From Serinus canaria (Eukaryota > Chordata > Aves > Passeriformes > Fringillidae): a stretch of 64,000 bases of DNA. Positions 47,942-59,741 of this stretch are shown in pieces; position 1 is the first letter of the stretch; the number at the start of each line of letters is the position of its first letter. The notes below the pieces were generated by a model. It was given only the letters and a program-made list of their open reading frames with translations. It ran no database searches and was not told the origin of the DNA. The stretch is from positions 100,992,179 through 101,056,178 of the forward strand of contig NC_066316.1 in the NCBI RefSeq assembly GCF_022539315.1, in the 5' to 3' direction. The translations under genes and the position numbers were made by a program.

Positions 47942-50120
47942 CTGTTTTCTTCCTCTAATAGAGTGTGGAGAGTCTCTTTTTGACTTTATGGGTATGTTGT
48001 TCTCAGTTTTTAGACTACGTAACCTCAGTGCACTTACATCTTTATTTTATTTTTTAGATGTTCTGATTTGTTTTCTAGGCTTCCTATTTTAACACCAACA
48101 ATCTGGGCAAGGAGATTCTGTCATTATGCTATGTCCCTTCTAAAGAAGAAAGAGCTTATTAAAATTCAACTCATTAGTTGTATTACTCCTGACTCAGAAA
48201 ACTGGTACACAACCATCACTCTCCTTTCTTCTTGTCTCTTTCTCTTTTCATACTGGGGTTCAGTACAGTGAGATCCTCTTCCTCTTTAGATACCTTTCCA
48301 TAGGTAGCCTATGCACCCAGTTCAAAAGCCGAGTTTTTCAGTCAGACCAGATTTTAGTTGGTTTGGCCAGCACTGGCAGCAACTCTGAACTTTAATGTGG
48401 TCCATGGAGGAGAGGAAGCTGGTTAGCCCCAGAGAGCCCTCAACATAACACAGTTGTACTTCTTTGGGGCCCTTGTGGGGTAGATACCAGTTTGCTGATT
48501 GTCTCCCAGGATGAACTGGGAAGGGGCTCTTGAGCATGAACCCAATGCAGATGGTACTGCCTCACTTCAGTCTTGCTGAGAATTTAGTCCCTCTGAAACT
48601 TTGAAACATATCTTAGCAAGTTATGTGCCTAATTTTCACCTGAGGTTATTTATTTCCTAAAGTTAAAAGGTTATTTGCAAATTCCTAGCTAAATCAAAGA
48701 AAATCAGATGCCTTAAATCCGGATCTCAGGGTGGTTGCTTTTTGCAAGCCTCCAGACACCTTTCAAAATATTTTGGTGTCAAAATGTTCCTAGTCTTCTG
48801 ACTTCAAGCTTTTGAAGACTGTTCTCTTAGTGACAATGGCAGAGCTAGTGATTTAGTAGAGCTGGAGTAAATCATCATACAATAATTACCTCATTTCCCC
48901 CATGCCTGTACCAGCCAACACATATTTTTTCCTGGTGACGTAGTATAAAGTTGGGGTTTTTTCTTTATGTTTAAGAGACACATATTTAATATTTCTCTGT
49001 ATATACATTGATATAAATAGAGAAGTGATACCATAAATTTCCTTTTTTACATCAAGCCTCTTTGCCTTACATATCTTTTTCTTCACCTACTGCAGTTCCT
49101 ACAGGAAATAAATTTCCTCCCACAGTCGCCCACAGTCCTTCTGTCCCACCAAACAATACAAGCTCAATTACATCATTACATGGATTAAATAGAAAAATAA
49201 ATAAATAACAGTTGCAACATTTTGGGTTCAGTATATTCAGAACAGACCTCCAACACCTAGTTTAACAATACTCATTTTCACAGTGTTTGATCATTCCAAT
49301 GTTTTGGTCTCTTCCTTAGCACAGATATATCATGTCCAACCCACGGACAAGGATACTGGAAGAGAGCAAATAAGGGCTGGAGCTGAATTAACAAATTCCA
49401 GTTATTTTTCAGATCAGTAGAGGATTTTTTCTGTTAGTTCCAGTGTTTATATTGCACCTCTATTAAAATGAATTTATTTTTCATTAGAGAGAGAAAGCCT
49501 AAAGATTTTTTAAAGATCTTAAGATATTCTTCTGATTGTAAAAGAAAAAGGAACCCTCTTGGAAGGTAAGCTGAGGCCAGACTGACTTAAGGTATTATGC
49601 AATATTTTGGATATTGGATATATGCCAATATTTGGAATCCTGGGCTGGATTCACATCACCCTACCTTCAATTGCCTAAAGCCTATGTGCTCAGTCTAAGC
49701 TTGTCATTTAGGCTGTGGTCCTATCAATAGATCCTCTGAAGGTGTGAGATGAGAGTAATCCAGCTGTCAGGGATTTCAGGAGGTTTGAAAGTGCTGCTGA
49801 GTAATTATGTCTGCTAATTGCCAACAAGGGACAGAAAAAAATCATATTCCTCTACATCCATCAGGCCACCCCACAGACACTCTCGGGTATTCGTCTGTCT
49901 GACACAGGGTTTGCTCAGAGGGTTTGTCTGTCCAAGATGGAAGTCTTCTGAGAGAGGTGAACATCTGAGATCTAAAGTTGCTGGTTTGTTATTTCAGTGC
50001 TCAGTCCTGATGCAATAGCCTGAGGATTTTTTTGACATCAGTCATGTAATGTAAATTTTGTTGCCTATTGATTTCTCCCAGTGACTCTTAAATCCATGGC
50101 CTGCTACTTGACTGCTGTGA
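47942..50120. other. Unique intergenic DNA, no gene recognised
   Basis: No gene or repeat family recognised. The frames here are short and without motif. Confidence 0.5.
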
Positions 50121-50480
50121 GGTGAGGATCTGAAGTGGTGCAGGATCCCCATGCAGGTGCAAAGGAGAGCTGCTTTACTGCAAAACCAGGCCTTTTAAAG
50201 CAGTTTGACCCATTATCAGGAGCATTCCACTTAAGCACAACAAATATAATTCAACCAGCCATCATAAACCACGATGTGAGCATGTAATGGTTATAGAAGT
50301 TGTTTTCCTACCTCCAATTCAGCTGAGTCACTTTCCCATAGGCTGTTTCCACTAGGCTGAAGGAACAGACCTGAGCCAAGGTTTTACAGGGCCTTCCTTT
50401 TGTAGGGCTTTACCTGTATGCAACAGACTGCATCTGTGTAGGTCACTGAACTGCCAAAGAGTATGACGTGTCACAGGTTC
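50121..50480 (-). other. Possible decayed LTR-like stretch (uncertain)
   Basis: On the plus strand this stretch has GTGCAAAGGAGAGCTGC, TTTACTGCAAAACCAGGCC and TTTTAAAGCAG, a word order that reminds me of the poly(A)/U5 side of bird ERV LTRs read backwards. I find no terminal TG...CA pair, no target duplication and no intact AATAAA. Treat it as unique DNA unless a repeat search says otherwise. Confidence 0.15.
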
Positions 50481-52219
50481 ATCATCATTGACTCTGCATC
50501 CCCTCCACTTCTATTTACTTGTCACTGGTTTTGTACGGAGACCACAGCTATTAGAACACAGATGGAGTGATCAGAGAGCACATGAAGTCCAAGGCTTGGC
50601 CAAAGGCACTCTTGTGCACACTTTCATATACAACCTGGCAAAACAACTACATGAGTATCACAGTCATAGGTTTGGTATAGGGAAAGAGGCAAGACCTGTT
50701 ATAAAACTACTTCTGAAGCTGCAGTGGTTAGAGATTTTGCCAGGAAACCTAAATATTTAGTGGGCTTTCCTCTACATGTAGTGCCTGAAGTGTAACACGG
50801 AGGTTGGTTAAATTTGCAGTGATACTAATGAATACTTTCATTTCTCTCCAAGAGTTTGAAGTATGAAATTAAGTCCTATACAGGACACAAATTTATGGTA
50901 CACTGTGAACATCTTAAAGCTATCTGCTTATGCAACACAAATGTCATACTGGTGCATTTTTGCCTGTTCAGATAAAAGAGAAAAAACATCCCCTGCTTCA
51001 TCCTCTCTATGTAAAGAGTTGAAAAAACTCTAAAATGCCTGTTCCACAGGAAAAATAAAATCTTGGTTTTGGCACCAAAATTATCTTAATTATACTTTAC
51101 ACTTGACAACTATTTCCTTATAATCTAAACCTCTGCTCCAAATCCCATAAGCAAAAACACAAAAATGAAGCTGATTTAGCGCACCGAATGATTTTTGTTC
51201 CCCAGCACAAGATGAATAAAATTTAGTGTTCCTGGAGGTCAAAACCCACACATTGTAGCAGACTTCTTGTAAATCTTTTAGATAAGTTTAGGATGGCTGC
51301 TGTTATTTTTGTAACCTTCCTTTGAACCATACCATCCTCATCAGGTACTTCATATTCCACCTCAGAGACAGAAAACTCCCAAAAGCAAAACTATTTCTTT
51401 CAGCTCTTTTGCAGCACAAAGCAGCCATCCAGCCATCCCATGGGTCATGCAATATTGCTACCTTTTGCATCAGTACTTCAGAAGACAGAGCCCATTGCTT
51501 GTAATTTTTCACACTCAAAATGACTGAATCTACCTGGAGGAGCCACAGGCTGAAGCTCATTTCAAACAGCAGCACAGGGGCACACACAGGGGGTCTGCCA
51601 GCTCAGCTGTAAGCCTGGAAATAAACCCAGGCACCCATTAAATGGCTAATGCAGTGTTCAGGGCAGAGAGCTGAGCTGTAAAATAAGTTGAGGACTGAAG
51701 AACAGACTTATACAAGAAGCTAAAATCAAGAAAGCAAAACGGGACCTCATTGCAATTTTGTGCATGTGACTAATATTTTTATGCTCTATGCCAATGGATA
51801 TGTGTTTGGGGTATTTTAAAGGCTGCATAATAACTGGGTAAACATTTTACAACTGGGAATTGGAAGTCATACATTTTCCTGCTTTCTAGGAGTTCTGTCA
51901 ACATATTAAATATAAGGAAATGTTTGAATTCTGTAGTGCTGGAGGCCATGCAATTGTCTCATTATAGTTTAATATTAGGGAGAAATAATCATTGTATTAT
52001 TCACTCATAAACCAGTGTTACACTCTGGACAGCTGTTGCTTTATTTCTGTATTTGTTTTTTCTTTAAGAATTAGTAATTTTAGCTAGTATCCATTACCTT
52101 CCTCACAAAATCAGGTCCAGAGACATTGAGCAGAGCAAATTAAATAGGTCTATTACCCTGGTTCAGAACAAATGCCTCTTCCCATCCCTCTAAACTTAAA
52201 TGGTTGCTCTCTCTCCTCT
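50481..52219. other. Unique intergenic DNA, no gene recognised
   Basis: No gene or repeat family recognised. Confidence 0.5.
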
Positions 52220-52249
52220 CACACACACTAACTCTCTCTCTCTCTCTCT
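52220..52249. repeat. (CA)n and (CT)n microsatellite
   Basis: A short CA run at 52220-52228 is followed by nine CT units at 52232-52249, with CT-rich sequence (CTCTCTCTCCTCTC) before it. Confidence 0.9.
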
Positions 52250-53322
52250 GAAACTGAACCCCAACTTGTTGGCTTCTTTGTGTTCTTCAACAGCCTAGAG
52301 CATGGTGAACTCCTCTAGACTATGCATTCCATGTCTTCTGTCCTGGCTTTTCTTCTTCGAAGACTGTGAGATAGACTTGGACCTCCCCAGGTGAGGGAGC
52401 TGGCAGGTGAGGATTCCACTCTTGTTTCCAAATTAATAATTCAACATCAGGCTAAAAAACAAAATATGTATGTTCTTTTCTGCCAGTAGTAGAAAAGAAA
52501 TGAGCAGAAGTGGGAAGAAGTTGCCGTTGTAGTCTTTACTTTTTGGTGACCCTTGGTTTTTCAGGTTTCAATAGTGGCATTTCAGACTGGATTGCCTGGA
52601 AGACTTGGGTGTCCTTATCTGTACCACAAATTGCTTAAGGTAACTACTAGGTACCTAAATAGTCAAAAAAATATTACCATCCCTGTTGCATTTAACAAAA
52701 AGTGGCACTAGTTTTTAATGGTCTAACCCCTATAGACCACCCAGTCTGTCAGCAGGTATGTGGGGTTTGTTCCAGAGTTCAGCCTTTTCTGGAAAAGCTG
52801 CCCAGTAGACAAGGGATTGCTATTGGGATCTCACAGCAGTTTGAAACAGATTTAGAATCTGTGCTGTGGTTGTTACCTAACCCAATTCTCAGATATTCTA
52901 TGAGTACTTACTCCACAACAGGATTTGGTTTTGTTTAAGGTATAAACTAAAACTCAGATCTTCTCCAGAGTTTCTATGTGAAACATAATGGCATTTTTGG
53001 CAGAAATGACAAATAACAGTCACCTTTTTAATATCAAAAACCAGGAATGTGACAGTGATAATTTTAACATGCTGGGGTAGCAGACTGGAGGCAGATTTGT
53101 CAAAACTACTTATTTTACAGGGTGACATGTAGCATGAACAGGTTAGCAAATGGCTTGAATTTGTCTAAAAGAGAAAACTTGAACAGTGACAATAAACATC
53201 CCAGCAGAGATGAAAGGAACATTTAAAATTGGTTTCATTAAACTGCAATTATGTCTTCTACTTTTGGTTCTCAGTTGCTTCAGTGAGACCTTTGTAGTGC
53301 CCACACTCAACCCCCCACTGCC
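52250..53322. other. Unique intergenic DNA, no gene recognised
   Basis: No gene or repeat family recognised. Confidence 0.5.
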
Positions 53323-53358
53323 AAAAGAAAAAAAAAAAAAAAAGGGAAAAGAAAAAGG
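53323..53358. repeat. Poly-A / purine tract
   Basis: A run of sixteen A (53328-53343) followed by GGGAAAAGAAAAAGG, all purine on the plus strand. Confidence 0.85.
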
Positions 53359-54865
53359 TACTTTAAAGTGACAAAAGGTAAAATCTTAGAGTTATACAGC
53401 CCTGAATTTGAATCAGTTCTCCTGAATTTTACTTTGTCTTTATAAATCAATCCTCAACAAGAATATCAGACTGCAGGAATCTGAAGAAAATACATAGAAA
53501 TAATCATGTTTCTGTGTACAAAAATGTTTTTTCAGTCACATGAGTAATCCAGAGCCCTTTCCTGCGCTGCCTTGTACCCAAACATATCCCTTGGTGTAAG
53601 GGTTTCTACCTCCAGGCTACCCTGCTTATCAAAAGTAACCAAAGCAGCTATGTCCTGTGTTTCACTACTGCATTCACTTCCTCTCCACCAAAGCTGGCAA
53701 AACCAGTTCCAAATCTCACATCCACCCAGCAAGGGGGAAACCTCCCATGACTGGCTTCACCTCCACTTCCCTGCAGACTTCCTACAGTGATGCTCATCCA
53801 GAGAAATCCACAGAGAAAGCAAGGTTAACGTTAAATGTCAACCATACATGCTGGGATACACAACTGAAAACAAACTATTAAATTGCCAGAAAACTATGTG
53901 TAAGTGTTTAAATGTGAGACAAACAGTCCACATAGCTGTTTCCATGTCAAGCCCACTGGATCACAGGCAGCACTCAGCACCTTTGTAAACCCTCTGCATT
54001 TCAGCAAGATTTACCTCAAATGAACTCAGCTACAGTACAAAAAAAAGCTATCATAAACTCACACTGCACTGCCTGCTGAAAAAATGATTCAAAGAACAGC
54101 TCAATCTGTTCTTAGCTGGAACAAATTGTTCAAAGAACCAGACTGGTTCAAAATTAAATGCACCATTAATGTAGAGTGAACAATTCCCCAGTAAAGTGCC
54201 TGTTTCTGTCATTCACTGCACCAATTTTACTTTTGCATAAATGATAAACTCCATATTAGACATCTAATCAGCAAAGTGATGCCTCTCAAATAATAAGTTA
54301 AAGAAATATTTTCTCAGATATTTTCTACTGCATGCTCATTTCAGACACAGTGGCTGTGTGTAACTAAAGAAGGGGAGACAATGCTCTGTTCTGCCTGTTG
54401 GACCCCCCAGATGTATGCACTTGGGTTTGAATGTGTCAGAGGGTCCTGCTCTGTGCTCCACACAATTTCACCTCCATTTGCAGTTTGCAGTTAGAGAAGA
54501 TGTTTAAAATGGAAAATTATAAAAACCTAAGTCGAATAGAATTAGAAACAACTGTCCATTTATACATAAAAGTCACTCTTAAAATTGTGTGAATTGAAAT
54601 CTAGCTCAGTGTTGTTTACAAATTACAGTATACCATTTTAACTTAGCTGTGCAGTTGGTTTCATAGAACTAGCGACAATTAGGAGAAAACTTTGATAATT
54701 TTTTTTACCTAAGACACTGAAATATAGGCTATATTTATTATGGTTTGGAAAAGTGCCTCGATGAATCTTTTTATTTCTAGGTTTGTTTGTTTGTTTTTAT
54801 TCTCAGTTTGAGAAGAGAAAAATCTACAGTATACAAATGCCCAGCACTTGTATATGATCTAGAGG
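53359..54865. other. Unique intergenic DNA, no gene recognised
   Basis: No gene or repeat family recognised. A short GTTT run (three to four units) lies at about 54780-54797. Confidence 0.5.
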
Positions 54866-54909
54866 AAAATAAATAAATAAATAAATAAATAAATGAATAC
54901 ATAAATAAT
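54866..54909. repeat. (AAAT)n microsatellite
   Basis: About seven uninterrupted AAAT units, then interrupted units (GAAT, ACAT, AAAT). Confidence 0.93.
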
Positions 54910-57900
54910 GAGAAAGACATTGTCTGTGGTCTTATCTTTCTTTTAGACATATGAATTCAAGGAACTGTAAGGAACAGAATACCCAACACAGTTTCATCTC
55001 CTAATTTTAATAAAAATTGAACGAAGAATTAGATAGACAATTGGAATTGCATCACAAATTGACTCGTCATAGCAAGCAAACAAACAAATCAGACAAAATC
55101 ACTTAGGAAAGGAATGTGTTGATTTTACCCTCTATTTTTTCACAAAAGAACTCCTTGAAGGACAAAGTGTACTGATGTTGAAATATTATGTTCCCACTTT
55201 CTCAAAATAATATTTTGACTTTTCCTTTGGGGCAATTTTTTATTAAGAGAGTTATTTGATTTTACATATGATACAGGAATGTTGCACATAGAAATGAAAC
55301 TACACCTAAATATACAAATGAATACTAAAAAACAAAACTAAATATGCAAATCAAAATATTTTGAACTATTTCTTTGTGCAAAATCTTGTATTTTATTTTA
55401 AACCAGTGCAAACAAATTCCTGAATTACCACATTTGGTATAAAAAACCCTAATTTTATCTGTCTCTGAAATGCAGATGTCTGCTGAGATATCTGCTGAAA
55501 ACTCAGCATCTACTCAAGTTCTTAAAACCATGATAACAATAGTGTGTTAGTTTGCAACTTTGGGAGCAAACATCATAGGGGCTTTGAATGTATTAACAGA
55601 AATCTTCAGCTTTTTTAAGACAGTCAATTCTGCCTTATTACAAATAGAGAGATAAACTGGGCACCACAACTGTGAAAACCAAGTCAAGGAAAACATTTTT
55701 GTCAGATTGAAGTAAAAAATACACTTAGGAGATACGTGGGCAGCAACAGCCTTATGCCATTTTGTTCTGTGGCTTTGGTCAAGGCCACCACTGTAGAAGG
55801 AAACCCTTTCTAAAAGAAAGTGTTGCCTGTTTAACTGTGACACCTGCAAACATTTGCACACTCTGGTAGTGATGTGCATAAATACATGTGTGCATGAGCC
55901 TGGGTACTCCCTCCAAAATGTGTTCATTCTACTGTTTCTGCATCAGCTGTGGGATGGGTGAAACCCATGCTGTGGCATCCTGACTATTCTGCTTCCACTT
56001 GAGATGTCAAATAATCACCACACTGAAGTCAAACTCAGAGAATAAATTAATCAATCTCATGGGATAATTACTGAATTAATACTATGGTCTTCTCAGAACA
56101 AGTAAAAGCCCATTCATAATTAAAGATGCAAGTAAACAAAGCTCTTTGAATGCTGCTATTGCCAGCAGAGTGGGAGCAATGGGGTTATTGAGTGCTGGAC
56201 ACAAATTTGACTCTGGGCAGGAGGAAGGCATGTGACCTCTCTGCCTGCACGGTGCCAGGAAAACCCACACCAAGGGCTTCTCGTGCAAACACGTGGCTCT
56301 GGTGCCTCTGTGAATGCCAGAGCTGCTTTGCCAACTTGGAGTGAGTGTGAGCTCCAGGGTGACTGCTTCTGAAATTTCAGTGGCATCTTCAGTAAAGAGC
56401 ACTCATTTGAGGGGGAAAAATAACTGAGTTTTTTTCATCTTCTGTGCCCAAGGGTAAGGAAACAGGTTGTGATTCTGCCAGCATGACCATAAACATTCTC
56501 TCTAGCTTCAATAATAGTGGCTTTTGACCTGTCAGAATGAAACACACTGTAACTAATAGAAATTAATATTTCCTGCTTGGTCCTTTTCTTACACGACACT
56601 GCAGTCTCTTTTCTTTTTCTGACTCCTTGTTGTTCAAAAATGTCAAGTTCCCAAGAAAAGCCTATGGCGCACAGTGACAGGATCACACTTACAAACCATG
56701 TGCCTCTGCACATGCCTCCACCGAGGCTGAATTCAGTAGGGATTTTACTGGTGCTTATTCCTGGTAATATTGGCCAGGAATTTATTTTTATCTTGAAAAG
56801 CAATCTTTACAAAGGGCATCAACCTCTTTGATTTAACTTCAGTATAAAATTGCAGTTTCCTCATGTGGGAAAATTAAGAATTCTTTTCCTACCAGTTATA
56901 TATTTAGGGCAACATTTTCATAGCAGATCTGTGGAAATGACTCAGAGGTCAATAGGAGCTGTGTGCAGTCAAGGGTAGGATTAGTTTCCCAATGCAAAAT
57001 GATAATGGGCTATTTTATTTTTCTTCCTTTAACTTTGAACACTATAAAGTTAAAAAATATATCTCCTTTTCCTTTTGTCAGGACAAGCATCTCACATTTC
57101 TTTGATGAGCTCTTAGCTTTATTGGCATAACACCATTACATGGGATAATCATTCAGAAAGAAATCTTCAATTAAGTGACCTGCCTTCAGATGTTTTACCT
57201 GAGTGATACATTTCCCTTCCACTGCTCACTTCAGCTGTGTGTTTGTCTAGACCTACCCAGAACACACTCGATTGTTTGTACAATAGAAGGACATTTTTTT
57301 TCAATAAGGAAACAAGAGAGGTGGAGCATAGGAGAAACCAGATGGCAAAACTAACTGTGCAATGCATTCAGGTCACTTAAAGGAGATTTCCTCAAAGTAG
57401 ACCAAAGCTGCCAGTTCAGTTCTGCAGACATATTCTTTTCACAGGAGTCAAAGAGGGAAAAAACGAATAATAAAATAAAGAAATGTAGCATGTTGCAATA
57501 CACCAACAGATAAAACAAGTGAAAACATACACAACATCTGCCCTGTACAGGCACATATTCCAATACAGAATTTCTTGGCTTTAACACTGAAAGCTGCAGG
57601 TAACACTAGTAAGCAGTAAAAAAACTAGAATGGTTTAGGAAAGTCAAGAAATAAGGATCTCCATGTGAAGACTGAAAAGCAAGAGAATGTCACCAGAGCT
57701 GAACTTTCACCCTATGAGCTTTGAAACATGAGTTCTAAGATATAACTGGACTAGGTCCTCCAGCCTGGTTTTATTTTCAGGATTATTTTCTATTTTTATG
57801 TAACATAAAATGCATAAGCAGTACACAGGACTAGACTTTGCTTCTTGGATGGCAGTAAGACCATCACAAAGACTGGGACTGTTCTCTTGCTTAGACCAGA

Positions 57901-58490
57901 TTCATTTCTGTGGAAAAGTTACCCAACCTCATGAATAGGGAGGTTGATGTTCCAGCAGAGCTGGGTTGTAACTTCCATAACTGAAGAGTTTTTCTGTACA
58001 GGGAAGAAGCTGACTTTGATTCCATTCAGACTGAGAGAGAAGCAGAATCTGAATTGCCTATTCTGATATCAGTCTTTTGTAACTATCATCTACTCCACAA
58101 GGAACAGAGTTCTAGGCAGCCTACATATGCCATTGCCCAGATGAGCTGCATACTGACCAGTCATTTCACCTCCACATCTCAGCTCGGCAGGGAACAGCTC
58201 AGGGTTGCATTTACAAACCCAGACTAACAAATGAAAAAAAATTTAGATAATATCAATTTCATGATGTTTTTGACTGACTGTGGTGTGTCACCCTTTTCAG
58301 GCTTTTAACTTGCTTCCCTCAGACCTATTAGTCCTGAATTAAGTCAAGAAACTGAAAGATAATTAATGCAATTAATTAGTGCAATTTAAAGCACAGCACT
58401 GCTGAGAGAGTGCTGGTGGAGAACACGGGTCTGCCTATGAAAGGCATGCTGCTCTTCCAAATATTTCCAGTCCTCCTTGCTGCATAATAT
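54910..58490. other. Unique AT-rich DNA, no gene recognised
   Basis: No gene or repeat family recognised. Frames at 55547-55927, 56082-56402 and 56435-56803 (minus, 106-126 codons) have no motif. A 9-bp inverted repeat is at 57028-57036 (TTTAACTTT) and 57046-57054 (AAAGTTAAA). Confidence 0.5.
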
Positions 58491-58542
58491 ATTGAGTCTT
58501 ACCCTCATAGATGATGATTGAATCTTACCCTCATAGATGATA
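58491..58542. repeat. 26-bp tandem duplication
   Basis: Two adjacent 26-bp copies (58491-58516 and 58517-58542) share the core CTTACCCTCATAGATGAT. They differ only at position 6 (G or A) and at the last base (G or A), so the duplication is recent. Confidence 0.93.
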
Positions 58543-59244
58543 CAAACTGAAATAATTTGCTGTGTTATTAAGAACAGTACTGTTACTGGACTGGTAATCC
58601 AGGGGCATAGAACTGTAGTCCAACAGGCAAGGTTAAATGCTGAATTAGCTGCATTTAGGTTTATTCAGACCTATAATAACCTAGACCTCTGTCTATCTGC
58701 TTGAAAATTCATTGCTGTAAAACAACATACATTTATGAACATCACTGCTGGGGCTATAGATAGATTAAGAGATTATTCCTCAGTATTCTTTAACATTTGG
58801 TCTTCAGAATTTATTAGATTAAATTATTTATATTTAGTATCATAAGAAGCTTAAATACATTTAGTATTCTTTAGATTTCATTAACTTTAAAAAAATTTTT
58901 GGGCATTTATGTGATGAGCTTTTTTAAAAAAATAATGTAGTTGATTAACTTCATTTGATGTTGACTATCTTCAGCTTTACAAAGCTTTTTACTGACTGAG
59001 CATATTTTGGAGAAATTCTGATGCTTTAGCCTATTATTTCTTTTGTGTGTCCTAGACCATATAAAAGATTTGTTCACTGACTGCTCTTCAGTCCACTGGG
59101 GACTCTGCCCTGGTGTGATCCAAGCATATTATAAAATCTATGCTTAACTTCTGAGCTGTGGTGGTGTGGGTCCTGGTATGATATCCTTTGCATTTCCAGA
59201 TACAGAATGTCTCTCCCAGCTTGCTCTCCTTGCTGAGCCACCTG
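58543..59244. other. Unique AT-rich DNA, no gene recognised
   Basis: No gene or repeat family recognised. The 137-codon minus-strand frame at 59074-59487 runs into the CR1 antisense and is not a gene. Confidence 0.5.
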
Positions 59245-59741
59245 GTGATGTTGAGCTCTGGTCCCCAGCAATGCTGCTTGCATGAGCCTCAGGAAGCAGA
59301 TTGCTGGTGCTGCTGGGTACTGTCCTGTCACCCATATCCCAGCCTGGGACAGGCCAAGAGAGTAGGTCTGTTCAGCCAGCAGAAGGAAAAGCTCCAGTAA
59401 GACCTTAGAATAACCTTCCAGCACCTGAAAGTTGCTGCAGGAAAGCTGAAGAGGGACATTTTGCAAGGGGGTACAATGATAGGACAAGGAGGAATGGCTT
59501 TAAGCTGAAGGAGGGTGGGTTCAAATCAGATATTAGGAAGAAATTCTTCACTGTGAAGATGGTGAGGCACTGAAGGAGGTCACCAAAGAAATTGCTGATG
59601 CCTCCTCTCTAGAAGTGCTGAAGGCCAGGTTGGATAGGGCTTTGAGCAACCTGGTCTGTTGAAAGGTGTCCCTGTCCATAGCAGGGGGATTGGAACTAGA
59701 CGATCTTTAAGGCTCCTTCCAACTCCCACCATTCTGTGATT
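59245..59741 (+). mobile_element. CR1 LINE fragment, longest copy of the window
   Basis: Plus-strand CR1 with its 3' end. Blocks in order: GAGCTCTGGTCCCCAG (59251-59266; the weakest), GGACAGGCCAAGAGAG (59346-59361), TGTTCAGCC, ACATTTTGCAAGGGGG, GATAGGACAAGGAGGAATGG, AGATATTAGGAAGAAATTC, GGCCAGGTTGGATAGGGC, TTTGAGCAACCTGGTCTG, AAGGTGTCCCTGTCCATAGC, GGAACTAGACGATCTTTAAG and a short tail CATTCTGTGATT. From 59340 on the match is clear; 59245-59340 may be CR1 or unique. No reverse-transcriptase frame is intact. The 3' tail is a single degenerate octamer without visible target duplication. Confidence 0.9.

Noticed and set aside
57745..57785. CTGGACTAGG...CCTCCAGCC as a CR1 3' end
   Set aside because: Only a few words agree, the tail octamer and the CCTTCCAAC block are absent.
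58491..58542. Tandem 26-bp units as part of a CRISPR array
   Set aside because: Two adjacent units without spacers, in vertebrate DNA; a plain tandem duplication.
59074..59487. 137-codon minus-strand frame as a gene
   Set aside because: Its first part is antisense CR1 and the remainder shows no motif.
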